Part shown: one piece after another, positions 35,521 to 48,485 of the stretch
Position numbering within the stretch: position 1 is the first letter of the stretch
How the letters are laid out: each line of letters starts with the position of its first letter
NCBI GenBank assembly: GCA_947579605.1
Contig: OX388305.1
Span: 32,749,542-32,813,541, forward strand
DNA length: 64,000 nucleotides
Source: Athripsodes cinereus
Taxonomy: Eukaryota > Arthropoda > Insecta > Trichoptera > Leptoceridae
Reading direction: 5' to 3'
Made by a program: the position numbers and the translations under genes
Notes under the pieces: generated by a model
What the model saw: only the letters and a program-made list of their open reading frames with translations
Database searches by the model: none
What the model was told of the DNA's origin: nothing

Positions 35521-35710
35521 TAATTTTGTAATTTGAAACAGGTATTTCTTTCTACAGTAGATTATTGATTCCGAGAGAGACGTCTTTCGACTTATCAGGT
35601 TATTATCAATCTTGGCAATCTTGATTGATAACCTGATAAGTCGAAAGACGTTTTTCTCGGAATCAATAATCTATAGAAGAAAGAAACACTTGTTTCAAAT
35701 TACATTATTA
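35521..35710. repeat. Large hairpin downstream of exon 2
   Basis: The arm from TAATTTGAAACAGGTATTTC through GACGTCTTTCGACTTATCAG pairs with 35622-35710, with a short loop TTGGCAATCTT and a few mismatches. It starts 175 bp after the exon 2 donor. Confidence 0.8.
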
Positions 35711-36348
35711 TGGAATTCTACTACGTGTGCACCGACAGAATTAATAAAATAAAACAATAGAAAATTTAAAATACTTGAACGATTTGCAGTAGCGTGGTAA
35801 TCACTACCAAGTGATTTCTTTCATCTATCCACGACACATTGAGATATTCCTAAATAACACAAATATATAATTCTTAGGTATATATAATACTATTTATTTA
35901 TTTATTTTTATTTATTTATTTATTAATACAATGGACGGCCATAATTATTTCTTTCTACAGTAGATTATTGATTCCGAGAGAGACGTCTTTCGACTTATCA
36001 GGTTATTATCAATCTTGGCAATCTTGATTGATAACCTGATAAGTCGAAAGACGTTTTTCTCGGAATCAATAATCTATAGAAGAAAGAAACACTTGTTTCA
36101 AATTACATTATTATGGAATTCTACTACGTGTGCACCGACAGAATTAATAAAATAAAACAATAGAAAATTTAAAATACTTGAACGATTTGCAGTAGCGTGG
36201 TAATCACTACCAAGTGATTTCTTTCATCTATCCACGACACATTGAGATATTCCTAAATAACACAAATATATAATTCTTAGGTATATATAATACTATTTAT
36301 TTATTTATTTTTATTTATTTATTTATTAATACAATGGACGGCCATAAT
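35543..36348 (+). repeat. Tandem duplication, 2 x 403 bp
   Basis: Unit 1 35543-35945, unit 2 35946-36348, identical by eye. Each begins TATTTCTTTCTACAGTAG inside the left arm of the hairpin and ends GACGGCCATAAT. Each includes a LINE-like (TTTA)n tail near its end. Confidence 0.85.
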
Positions 36349-37099
36349 TATGGTTTTGGATTTGTGGTATTCTAGCATAATATGCATTTATTCCTTACAC
36401 AAGCAGATAATTAAAAAAGTAAACCGTGCATGCTGCAGAATAATCTTCGCCTAACATTAGGTATTATCCTGCTGACACCAACAAAGCCCCTTTTCAGAAA
36501 TTGTCTCAGTAAGACACTAAGTAAAAGAGAGAGTGGAGTTCAAAATCATAATATGTGGCACTACATGGGATGGAACTAGTGCACGAGTTCGAGATCTCTA
36601 TTTCAGATGAAACAACGAGAAGCGTTTTTAATGGTGTCCAAAGTTATTATTTAAATTAATTAATTAACAAGCTATTAAATATACGAGTATATATTGCTGT
36701 GAAATTACAATTTGTTAATGTAATTTGCAACTCACTTGTAATTAATTACACTTATAAGCTTTCCAAGAGCGGTTATTTATAGATTTATTACTTTTAGAAA
36801 GGATGAATAGAACACCGCTGCGTAATGTAAACAAGAATCTCATTTTTTTTCTCTTAGTTAACTAGATTTTAATAAGGTGGCTCACGCAAAAGGGCCAACG
36901 TGGAAAGCTGAGGGTCCTTCAGTACATCATTACGTTCAGTAGGTACTCGTGCGCAACACATCACATTCTAGGTCTGAAGACTGCATTAAATAATATACCT
37001 TCACCAAATTATTCCCGGGAGTGTAATGTTAAGAGAAGTTGATTAACATTAAGTTCACTTGAAGATTCTATAAAAATGAATAGTCTTCACAATGTAGCT

Positions 37100-37488
37100 C
37101 AGTGGTCTCCAAACTTTGAAACCCAAAACTATAACGATTACTTCAGTATATTCTAAGGGCCAAAGCAGTTTTAATTTTTCTGCTGTTAACTTTATTTCTC
37201 GACTAGTCTACGAGTATACATAATAAATATCATTTTGTAGTATTATTTGTTTTACTGTATTAGTGGAATTCATTTAAATTATTTGTTAGTAAGTTAAGTT
37301 TTCTGCGTCATCATTTGTGTCCTTAAGTTTTACCTTTTAGTAAATAAAACCGAGTAATTATCATTTTGTATTTCTTCTTTAATTTATCACGGCAATAGTA
37401 ACAACAATAAAACATTGACTGTCGTGGGTCGGATTAATGGCAATGGCTGGTCGGATTTGGCCCGCGGGCTGTAGTTTGGAGACCCCTG
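37100..37488. mobile_element. hAT-type MITE with perfect 8-bp duplication
   Basis: Ends CAGTGGTCTCCAAACTTT and AGTTTGGAGACCCCTG form short imperfect inverted repeats beginning CAG, typical of hAT elements. ATGTAGCT flanks both sides (37092-37099 and 37489-37496), the 8-bp duplication diagnostic of hAT. 389 bp, no coding potential. Confidence 0.92.
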
Positions 37489-37559
37489 ATGTAGCTTTAT
37501 AAAAATGCTGATCGATTTGGACACCAAGTAGAAAGTTTTATTACAAATGTCACGTTAGT

Positions 37560-37670
37560 TACGTTACGTTGTGTTAGTACCCATAATACAAGATTCATAT
37601 CTTAGCTTGGGACTAGCTCGGTCTGTGTGAATTCTCTATACATGTTTTGTTATGTTAAACACTTCTAAAT
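37560..37670 (+). repeat. SINE family B, 3' half
   Basis: GTTAGTACCCATAATACAAG, GGGACTAGCTCGGTCTGTGT and ATGTTTTGTTATG. The tRNA-like head is missing. Confidence 0.7.
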
Positions 37671-39755
37671 AAATTTTCAAAAAAATATACACATAAATAT
37701 TTTTTGCACGTAAAAATAAATTAAAAAAATATTGTTAAGCTTTCTTTTTTATTGAAAGTTATACACAAAAGTAACAACAAATGTTAATTTGAGTAAAGAT
37801 GAAAAGCTTAATCTTTCAGTAGTCGGCCATCATCTATTCACAAAAATGTTTTGAGATTTGAAATGATAGACTACCTTCTATTTAATAATGTAAATAATCA
37901 AAGCAAACAAGGAATAATATTGTGTAGGTATCAGGCACCTGTATGTGATTTTGTTAGTAAGAAACATAACAATTACTATACAAATTTATAGTAGTCATAT
38001 TTTACACGTTAAATCCATTTTCACGGTTTCTCTTAACAGTCCTATAAAATGGCAGGTAAAATAAACCTTATTCATATTGTTATGTGGAGGTACTACGCAG
38101 ATCCTACGTAGCTAAACGAAATAACAATGACTTTTAATATATTTTCCTGAGTATATATTCATTCTGTTATTGTGCTTTTGTTTAATTGAAACAGTTTCTA
38201 GCCCACTTTATTACGATAAAGAACCGCAGGCATTCTCCACTTGTTAGTTATTACCCATTTTACCTTCTTTATTGATTAAACTTCAATTTACGCCCAAGTT
38301 TAATTAAAAAGAATCAAGTCATTATTTTTTCTCCACAACTCTTAACTACCAAATTAAGCTTTCCCTTCATTGCTGCTAAAGCGATAATTATGAGTTGGTG
38401 AAATTGGTTTTAAAATGAACGTCACGGGTAGAATAAAAGTACTAAGTATATACTTGGAAAGTACATCTTCAATGTAGATACTCCTTCTGGATTTCGTCTG
38501 AGGAAAATAATGATTTGGGAGACTTCTTGAAAGTGAGTGTTTCCGTGACAGCTCATAATTTAGCGTGCAGTGACTAAGAGTAAGATCCAATTGAATCTAA
38601 ATTAAGTTCGCTCTGTCGCTGTGTAACGTAATAGGGTGGAATCACAACACCGAATCACCTGCTAAATTATATTTGCACGCAATTTACTGCTCATCATTTA
38701 AAATATTATGAAGATACGTACCTACTAACGACATGTAACATACATACATACTTTATAACTGTATTACAAGATAATATTTACATACTTACATATGACTGAG
38801 CAAATATACATATATATTTAATTTCCTAAAATTATTGTGTATTTATTAAATTATATTTTGAATACTATGATCGATTAGTCTTAGTAATATAAAACACTTT
38901 TATAAATTTTTTAAAGCCTTTATTTATTAAAAATTCGTTCAAAAAATAAGTAGACACCGACCTACATACTTTGGGAATAAGTTAGACAACGATCGGTTTT
39001 GAACACCTACTTTAAAAATACTTACTTAGCTCATCAAAAGCAGGATTAAATTATTGAAGCGTAAGTCACTCTTTGAAAATTAGATAAGTATCTATGGCCT
39101 ATAGTTCCTTTAGCAAGAAATAAACTGATTTCAAATATTTAAATGAGATTAGGCAACATTCGGAACTCATCGCAGAATTAAATGAATTTAAGTAAAAAGG
39201 ATAAAATTAATATTAAAAATTCCTGCTTCAGCTGCTACATTCGCTAATGAACTGCGAAAAAAGTAGACGTAAAATGAAGGTGTAGATATAATGTAATCAG
39301 GTATTATGCTTTGCTTCACACTAAGGTATACTTTTCATTTCTAAAAGGAATAATTATTTGGAGTTTTTTGATACTTTTTATTCACTTGGTACAATGATTT
39401 CTCAGAAATAGAAACTCAATAAATTAATGTGATTCAGAATATTATATAAAATACACACATAAGAATGTGAGAGTATTGAATTCATAAATAATACCAAAAA
39501 ATGTGTAAATATATCGAGTATGTATCCTAAGGCGAAAAGTTGAATGTAACCATCTGAATGGGAACGTAATATAGGTGGGAGGTAAATACACGAGCTCGCA
39601 ACCTCCCAATATATGTTGACCGCAATATCGGGATAGCGATGTGTCTCCAGTGAATACTGTGTACAAGGCTTGTTGTATGCAGCATTAGTAGTGTAATGTC
39701 GTACCACCCGCCAATTCATAGCGGGAAAGCTTCGTGGTGAAAATCCGGGCTGGGC

Positions 39756-39788
39756 GGCGGAAATTCAGCGGAGCGGGTGATTTCCGCC
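39756..39788. other. GC-rich 9-bp-stem hairpin
   Basis: GGCGGAAAT and ATTTCCGCC are perfect complements around a 15-base loop, inside a GC-rich block (39730-39800) that stands out from the AT-rich intron. Function unknown. Confidence 0.5.
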
Positions 39789-40714
39789 CCGTGGAGATGT
39801 GGCGTTTATAATAATATGTGTAGGTAAATATACAGTGTGTGCTACTAATTCGTCCAATTCCACTTATCTCTTAAGTAAATGAAAAATAAACCAAATTGTC
39901 TGGAAATTAAACGATTTATACACGAAAGGAGGAAGAAATTGTATTCAAGTAAACATTGACCTCTCTATTAATTAGCGAAATGTTTTTCCTGCGTGTGTGC
40001 TGTTTGTAATTTATAATTATTAAGTCCGTCTTATTTACTTTGTCCCGTTAAAAATTGTCGAGTTTAAACACATTAGAGTTTGTGTTGGGCTAATTACCTA
40101 CTTCCAATTTTTTAACCACATATTTAACAATGTGTTTATTGTGTATCTCAAAATTATTATTAAATATACTGTGAAAAAATAAATATTTTTATATCCTAGC
40201 AGTGATGGAGAGAAGTAGTCAAACAATGCTATTTTTATGTATTTTGAATTATTTTAACTCTTATTCAAGTTTACATGAAAGAATTGTATTCTTAGTTATA
40301 TTTGAAAAATTGCATTTTGATATTTGTGTTTTTTTTCTAGCCCCAGAACAGATTTTAATCTAGTGGGGCAACATATTCCATAATATTGATTTTTATGTTA
40401 ATTTTTGTATGCTCTATTTGGAATAATAAATAAAAAGAAAAATCAACAATTTACTTATGAAGGTAAATCAAATATTAAATAAACACTTTTAATGAGACAC
40501 CATATTAAAGTTCATGTTCCCTAATGATTCTACATAATATAAAATCGTCTTTATTTTCTAAAATTCCCTCAAAGTAAGCACTATGCTTGATGGATAAGGA
40601 GAAAAGATAAAATATTTATCAGTATCAAATCTCCAATCGATAATCCTAATTTTAATTGATGATAAAGCTGATTTTGGATGATTTTATTTTTACGCTGTTT
40701 AACAGTCCCTAGAT

Positions 40715-40940
40715 CGTCTCAAGGGCGCCAGTGAAGAGTTCAGTTTTTAATTTGCTGCTGAAGCTGGTGACAGTCTGACTATCTCTCAATGGCACTGGTA
40801 GGCGATTCCACATAACCGGTCCAACAACACCAAAGGCCCTCTCATAGAAGTTAGACTAACCGGCTCTATTGGGTTCAGTAAGTTTATTCACAGCCAATTC
40901 CGAAGAGCGCAGAGGTCTTCTAGTGGTCGAGTCAAGGGTA
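40715..40940 (-). pseudogene. APE-type LINE C-terminal fragment
   Basis: Minus strand reads RPLRSSELAVNKLTEPNRA, a stop, then NFYERAFGVVGPVMWNRLPV, the conserved end of jockey/CR1-type ORF2. Damaged and short. Confidence 0.65.
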
Positions 40941-41684
40941 AAAAGCTCTGTGAGGAACGATGATGCCATTATTGCTATTGTTCATTAGATTTCTGAACAT
41001 CTAAGACTTATTATACAATTTTAATTGAATTTTCTAACACAGTCGAAAACACTCTGTATGTATGTTTGTATGTATGTATGTATTAGGTTGTAAAAGAAGA
41101 GGGGAGATAGTGAATGTATTCTGCATGGAAATCGAACGCAACGTTATCCATGCAAATTATACTTTTAAAATTGCCGGCACCTGAAATTCACAGCGAAATA
41201 AAGTGAGATATAATTTATTAATGTTTCTGTAATACGAAGTACCAACGCTTACTCGCTTAATAAAAAGCCATTGTTTGCTTCGTATCTCACATTTGTTATT
41301 TTGAAAAAACGGAAACGAAATACATAGCTACAATATAATTTGAAATATAAAAAAAATAATAGAACTGAAATGCTGTTTCGTTTATTATTTCTAATATTAC
41401 TATATCTGGTAGCATTTTAGCCAAGAGTATCACAATATTAAAATATTTCAATACACTATATTTTGTAGTACAACTAATTAAATATCAATAATTACTTTTA
41501 CAACTTTATTGAAAATAAAATAAGAAATTAAAAAGATTTATTAAGAAATGTACCTACAAATGTTTTGTTCTTTATTTACTTGATAAGTCAAAATATAATT
41601 TCAAATAGATTTATCAATAATAATCCGAATATTAGCTGCTGTACGATTAAATCAATAATTAATTCAGTCATTTCACATTCTTTT

Positions 41685-41770
41685 TCATCTCTCTTTAGCC
41701 ATGTCCTCGTTTCACTTGCATACATTAGTGTCGGCACTAAGTTATCAAAGTTCTTCATTCCACACTCTAC
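41685..41770 (-). pseudogene. LINE RT scrap (VPTLMYASET)
   Basis: Minus strand encodes MKNFDNLVPTLMYASETRTW, the motif that follows the RT domain in many LINEs (compare FVPTLMYASETWT at 46820-46855). Confidence 0.55.
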
Positions 41771-44689
41771 CCGCAACAAAACTACGCAGATAAGGAATAA
41801 TAAAGTAACGGAACGCAGTTCTCAGTTGGCTTGCAATAATCTTTCCCGTCAGCTTACTTATCAAAGACAGCTTAGATATAGATCAAATAATATATTCAAA
41901 ACGTTAAGCTTGTCTCCAGCTTTATATATTGGCCTTATATATGATTTCTTTTACTTGTTCGGTTCGTGAACACTCCAGCCCTGAATGATTTTTTTGTACA
42001 GTAATGAGAGCATTCGTTCAGGCAATATTGCATGACATTGCTTGATAAAGTCACACGAAGAATAATGCGTTTAATTACTAACAATGTATTTATATTGATT
42101 TTTAATAAATTCTTTAATCTTTAAAGAAATAAAAACAGAAATGTTTCCATTTTATTAGAACATGAAATTAAACATTGAAATACACAATCTGTATTTTTGT
42201 ATATTTTAATTAAATTAAAGAACGATTGACATCAATTTAGCATTCTCTGCTACATTACACAAATAATCTTTATATTCACATTGTTGATTTTTCATGGTTC
42301 TTTCTGAACAAATTTAAATTGAATATTCTTTATTCTAATATAACATTAACATAACATCGTTCTAAGTCTGCAGTTAATATATTAAATAATTAAATAAAAA
42401 TATTATTAGAACTTGTGATCTTTCTTCTATAAGGATGGCCTGCTTTACAATATTCAGTGTTATTCTGAATTAATCTTTGCATTCAAAGGCGTGCTGTAAA
42501 GATCCGCAAAATAAGGAAAGATGCTTTGTGAATATTAACAATTATTATAGAGGGTATCTCAGATGAAAATATTATAGACGTTTGTTATTCATATTCTGAA
42601 AGATAATTAACTTTCATAGTGCATCTCTTGTGCTGTGAAAATAACTTTTATTTTGATAATTTACGAGACTCTGTGTATTCTAGAATTATAAATTAATGCA
42701 AAGATGAATTTATAATTAGAATTAAACATTGTACCTTTTCACAATAAAACATTTAAAAATGAAATATTGCAAGAAAAACGTTGTTGCTTTGTAATCATCA
42801 TTCTATTTGTTGGGTGTAAAGTAAACCTATATAAGATTGGAGTTTGTATTGAAATAACTGATAAGTATAAAAAATGGTGTTAATTGAATATTTTCGGAAC
42901 TCGTAATTTATTTTTATCTCCAAATAAAATCATCAAAAAATATTTAACCCCTTTTTTCCAAATTGTATAATGTTTTTGAATTTTATTCATGTTAAAATAT
43001 TTTGTTTTTACTAATAGCATTCATTAATTTTTTTTCAATACTTACAATTTTATTTGTTGACTCATAAACTGTAGCTAACATTTACTTTTCACTCATTTCA
43101 TTATTATTTTTCAACACTATCATTTCAAATTCAATTTAATTTTTTGTACCTACAAATTATGTTTTATTCAGGAATACTTATTTCATGTTCTTCATCAATA
43201 TTTATGTGCATGTTGGTACAAGCTGATTTTTTATCTTCGTCTGTCAAATTGTTATTGATGTTTTTATTTACCATGTCGCATAAAAGTATAAAAAATATTT
43301 TTTTATCAACCTATTTTTAGTAATGATACATTAACGTTTTTTTATGGTAGCAAGATAGTTGTTTTTTGATAGCTTATGAATTTAGTTTATTACGAAAATG
43401 CACACAATGAAAATGTGACAGTATCCTTATAACCCCTTGAAGTTTTATTGGTGTTTCACATCACGTGTCACCATAATTATGTTCTCAAAGTTTTATATGC
43501 TTTAGTAATCCCTTTTAGATCGTTTAAAGATATTTTTATTTTTTATTATAAGAACTTGAAAGTATCATCGAGATTGTTGTTATTATTTTATCGATAGTTT
43601 ATGTACAAATATAATAATATATATTTTGGAAATTATGTACCAAGCTATACTGAGGGTGAAATGTTTTAAACTTTAAAGTTGTTAAGTTATATTATCGAAT
43701 ATTCAAAAAGTGACCATAGTTCAAGACTTAAGAGTATTTCTTAGAACAAATCTTGTTGTTTTAGGATCCGTTTACTTAAAATCACTCTATTCTTAATCCT
43801 ATTACGTTTCTTCTCAATACATAACTATGTATCTCTATCTCGGCGAGAGCTTATTTCAAAACTAACTGACTTCGTTTGTATTGTAAGGATTAGGTAGTAC
43901 TTAAAGTTTTCTTTTGAACCTTTCGATAAATATTTACAGAATCAGCGGAAGATAATTAATTTTGAGAAGTGAAATAACTTCCTTTAACTAATATTATCAT
44001 CTATTTATTTGTACTTTATTTATTCATTTTAACACTGCAGAGTTTTTGAAATGTTAAACAAAAAGATAAAAATAATAAAAAAGAAACAGCTGCAGACATA
44101 AAAATAGATGAAAAATAAATATATAACTATTTTTGAATAACAGATTGTTGAAAGTAAATAGTCAATTATGGTTTTTGGATCAAGAAGAAAAGGGCAAGTA
44201 GGTTTTGAAAAAAGAGTATGTTAATTACAAGTCTATAATAGTATGTTGAAATATCTTTATTTCTCGGACATTTCAGGAGTCCAAGGACTCCTATTATTAT
44301 TCGTTTAGGTGAAGATTTTTAATATTTGGACTCTCTCTAGTCTTATACAACTATGCCAGTGTCAATAATATATTACTAAAATGTATCGTCAAGTCGGTAT
44401 CAAGGATGAATTTCAGTCACTACCTACAACGTATTTTATGGAGACATGATCCTCAGCAACCAATGAAGTGCCTGCAGTTATCAACTGTTACGTATCAATA
44501 ATAGTAATATAAAATTTTGAATTTAATAAAATAAAATAATATTTCACAATTTGGAAAAAAATATGAAAAAGTAATTTTTGATGAGAAGCAGGCATAACAA
44601 ATTTCGATATCAATATTTTGAATTATTTAAAGTCTTAAGAATATGTATACTTAAAAAAAAGATTGTGGCTAACTCGTTTCTTCGTCTTT

Positions 44690-45110
44690 GTGCTGTTTTT
44701 TTCCCTTGGTGGAGAGTTATAGTTCTGGGTGGAATGTCCCTTTGGGGAGGCTTTCGTCAGCGGCTACGGTATGAGCGGTCCTGCTGTTGACTTATGCTAT
44801 CCTAAATACCCAATATTGTCTCTCGACACCTTTACTTGGCGCTCTGGACTAATGTGCATGTTAATTTATATAGGTATATTGTTTACATGGAATTGCGTTT
44901 ATTCTCCTATTGTATTTTGCTATGCTTCTTTTGGCTACAGAATCATTAAAAAAACTGCCGATTATGTGGACTTCTAATGTGGAAAAATTTGTTAAGTTAG
45001 TAATTTAATTGGATAAATGGAAGTCCCCAGACTTCTGAGCTATCGTGGTGGTAAGTGGGTCTCCTTCTATGGTAATCCCACCTGTGGGATATGCCGTGCT
45101 ATGATGGTAT
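44690..45110 (+). repeat. R1/I-clade LINE 3' UTR copy
   Basis: TCCCTTGGTGGAGAGTTATA, GGAATGTCCCTTTGGGGAGG, then GATAAATGGAAGTCCCCAGA and the terminus GTGGGATATGCCGTGCTATG. It matches 10970-11450 in order. The stretch 44800-44975 between blocks has no counterpart. Confidence 0.65.
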
Positions 45111-46201
45111 AAATGAATGTTTAAAAAGTTTATTAATGTACATATATAATAATTTGACTAAGATAATGTACTTTCTCCTGAGTTGTTTATGTATTTCCAT
45201 TTAAAATGTTCTTCATTTTACTTTGGTGCTTAGTTATTTTAATATTTTACAAAAGCTTATTATCAAATAAATGTATTTACATTTTTGTTAATGATTACAT
45301 GGAACACTCCATCAACAGGGTAGTTTTATAATATTTATTTTCTCAACGCGAGTACAAAATTCATTTGTACATTTATTAATGAATCATTATTAATTCAAAC
45401 AAAATAAACAAACAATATTGTTTGTAATTTCAAGGCCAAAATGTATGCCTACGTAAATCAAAATATATGCCAGCATTTAGCTGTTGTGGATTTATTTTCA
45501 TTTTTTCCTCGTTTATTGTTACTTGAAAACAATAAAGATTGTTTTTTTTTCATTTGTATTATTTGTGACTTCTATGGAAAATTTCACAGACGAATGACAA
45601 TGGATTAAATTAGCGTTGTGTATATTGTACAAGGCAAGTTAGTGCCTGGCACTTTATATAAAAGTTATTTTCTTCTGTTGGAATGAGATGCTTTATGTTT
45701 TTCTATTGTACGTTATATTTGCAACGTAAATAGTTTTGCACTGTTAAGAAGAAATTTTAGAAAAGTCATTTTACAAAAAGCTTCTAAAGTATGAGCCTGG
45801 AATGGCTCCCCCGTCTAGCTACTTATTTACGTCTACATTCTACATTTTTCTTATTTTCTTTTGGTTCTTCATTGAGAATTCCATCGTTTTTTTTTTATCA
45901 TAACTACTTCCGTTAAAAATAACATCTTTGGAGCTCTGCGGATAATTAAAAAACATTTCTTTTGATGATTTATTTTATGTTCGAAGGTACATTTGTTACG
46001 AAAAAAACAAGGGCCGGCTGTTGAGATAATTTGTATTTCAGAGAACGAATAAAGATGAATAGGTCTTCCATACATTATAAAGGATAGGTACCTATCTAGT
46101 TGTACAGAATATACCAAAAAATAAATAAAATATCTAATAATTTTCTCTGGGATCGCATTGGCCGAAGGCTGTAATGGTCCCAGTAGAGTATGGTGTTGTT
46201 T

Positions 46202-46585
46202 TCTAATAATAATAATATATAAAATTCTCGTGTCACAGTGTTTGTTATCGTACTCATCCGAAACGGCTGGACTGATTTTGATGAAATTTTGTGTACTTAG
46301 CGGGTAGGTCTGAGAATCAGTCAACATCTTTTTTTCATACCCCTAAAAGTTAAGGGTGGTCCACCCCGATTTTTTTTTTAATTTTTGAAAAAAAAAATAT
46401 TTATGGTTTTTCTATGGTGAGGCATTAAAAATACATACAGTCCTAAATTTTCACCTTTCTACCATCAACCCCTATTTTTTAATAGCGATATTAGTGATTC
46501 AATCAATTTCAACTCCGGTCGATATATAATGTATATGGAAAATAAATAATGTATATGGCAGAACAACGTTTGCCAGGTCAGCTAG
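46202..46585 (+). mobile_element. Nonautonomous Helitron
   Basis: TATAAAATTCTCGTGTCACA near the 5' end (exact start blurred by an AAT run) and 3' end with AACAACGTTTGCCAGGTCAG then CTAG|T. Body matches the copies at 27302 and 59978. Confidence 0.78.
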
Positions 46586-46719
46586 TAATTTTATATTATG
46601 CTTTAGTCCAGATAAAAGCAATACTATTGCTTTCCTCCTTATATTTTTACAATGAGTACCATTTGGTATTAAAAAAGTTAAGATTTTTTAGCATGTAGAA
46701 TAAATTCAAATTGAAAGGA

Positions 46720-47305
46720 GAAAAGTTGCTGGCAATAAGGTTAATGGTGCAATCCGACCAATAATTGCAAATAGAAACATATTCACCACAGCTAAAAGGT
46801 TGGTGCACTCTGCTATCTTTGTGCCAACACTCATGTATGCAAGTGAGACGTGGACATGAAGAAGGATGAAAGTGGCATAAATGCAGTGGAAATGAGATCG
46901 TTGAGAAGGATGTGTGGTAAAAGTCTGAGAGATCGTGTGCGTAACAGTGATATACGAAAGGAATGTGGAATGAAAGTTGGTGTAATAACAAGGATGAATG
47001 TAAATAAGTTAAGATGGTTTGGGCACGTGGAAAGAATGAATGAGGACAGAATGACTAAGAAGATATATTTGGCTGAGAGGAATGGTGATCGGAGACGTGG
47101 ACGTCCGAGGATTAAATGGCAAGATCATTTGAATCAAATCCTACAGGACGGTCACGTGTTGAGCACATTGAACAGGAGAGCATGCATGAGGAATTGTATG
47201 ACAGTGACGGAAGCGAAAGATGTATGCAAAGATAGAAGGAAGTGGCGCTCGATCCTTTCTGCCTACCCCGCGAGGGGAGCGGCGTGATGGTATGTATGTA
47301 TGTAT
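46720..47305 (+). pseudogene. LINE RT C-terminal region with (TATG)n tail
   Basis: KVAGNKVNGAIRPIIANRNI then FVPTLMYASETWT and a stop near 46858. The second frame from 46850 is open for 145 codons: INAVEMRSLRRMCGKSLRDR, LRWFGHVERMNEDRMTKKIY, RRRGRPRIKWQDHLNQIL, and an end at KWRSILSAYPARGAA. These are the post-RT 'FGHV/GRP' motifs of APE-type LINEs. One frameshift or small deletion joins the two parts. The tail is (TATG)n at 47288-47305. It is a 5'-truncated copy without RT catalytic motifs. Confidence 0.8.
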
Positions 47306-47924
47306 AAATTCAACGCTTAATAATAATATGTAAGTAGGTACGTAGAACAAAATATCAACAAGTAGATATCAGGGTGAGTGCGTATATATGTAGTGCAGGT
47401 AAGTACCTACAAATAATGGATAATTAATTGATAGTGTAGTAGATACATTGTTATTTAAACAGTTTAATTTAAAGGTAGTTAAATACTCCCATAGGTTCGA
47501 TTAATTTATGAGATTCATCAGATAATTTGCAGAGGTGTTTAGTTCATATTATGGTCAGCTGTGTTAATTTATTATCGAATATTATATTTAAAACATAAAT
47601 ATTATTTTGATAGTAGGTATATTCTAATTAATATTATACAATTTTATTGTGTAAACCATTTTTTGTGTCAGATAGTTTTCGATTCCTTTATTCGGCCTTC
47701 AATGATCCCCTCAGTACATCAAGCCTTTTCAATACTCAAAGCATTTTTCCTTAAATGAGTGACATACATATTTCCATGATATACTATCTTCTGATATCTT
47801 TGTAATCGAAAAGGTGTAATGGAAAAAGGCATCCTGGGTCGTTGGAATTTTTGTGTATCAAAAGAATCGTAAAAATAATATTAGGTAAGGTCATCAGTAT
47901 TAAAATGTTCATTAATTATTTATT

Positions 47925-48485
47925 TATTTATTTAAGCACATTCACGGCTTTCGCCTTTTACATGTTAACAGCACAAAATAAATATAACAACAACAAGCAA
48001 ATTCAAAGTCATAAAAAATAATAATCAAAATAAAAGTAAAGATAATAATTAAAATAACAAAATATAATGTTGAGATGTCAGTTCGTAAAAGTAATAATTT
48101 AATTTATATGTAACGTCAAAATATGTACAAACACACACAAATAGATACAATATCAATGTCTTTAAATAACAAGTAATAAAAATAAAATTTTGAATTAAAA
48201 AAATCAATTAGATCAGGAATAAAAAAAAATAAGAATTAAGAATTCAATAATTTGGAAATAAAAAAGTTCAGACGACAACTAACAGAAAATATATCTTGAG
48301 TTAAAAAAAAAACTAAGATGAAAATGATTCATACAAATCAATGCATTATAAAACTAGAGAATTATTACAATATGTACACACAACAAACAATAAATTACAA
48401 TGGTTAGCAATAAAATAAGACTAATGTTCAATAACCCTCGATTCACCCATTGTCAGTAGGTATTACATTTGAGAAAAGTATTTAA
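47925..48485 (-). repeat. 3' UTR and tail of the antisense LINE
   Basis: About 560 bp of A-rich (minus strand T-rich) sequence between the ORF stop and an (AAAT)n tail at 47918-47935. TAATTATTT occurs at both outer flanks (near 47915 and 50982) and is a candidate target-site duplication. Confidence 0.6.

Noticed and set aside
35347..35531. Continuation of the neuroligin frame past exon 2
   Set aside because: A strong GTAAGT donor ends the exon at 35346, and the downstream residues have no similarity to the family.
39402..39719. 105-residue minus-strand open frame near the GC-rich block
   Set aside because: No similarity to a known family and no support for splicing or a promoter; composition is that of the surrounding intron.
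41565..41969. 134-residue open frame on the + strand
   Set aside because: It lies opposite a minus-strand LINE scrap (VPTLMYASET) and has no recognisable domain.
45869..46327. 152-residue minus-strand open frame
   Set aside because: It overlaps the 5' end of a Helitron and shows no domain or codon signal.
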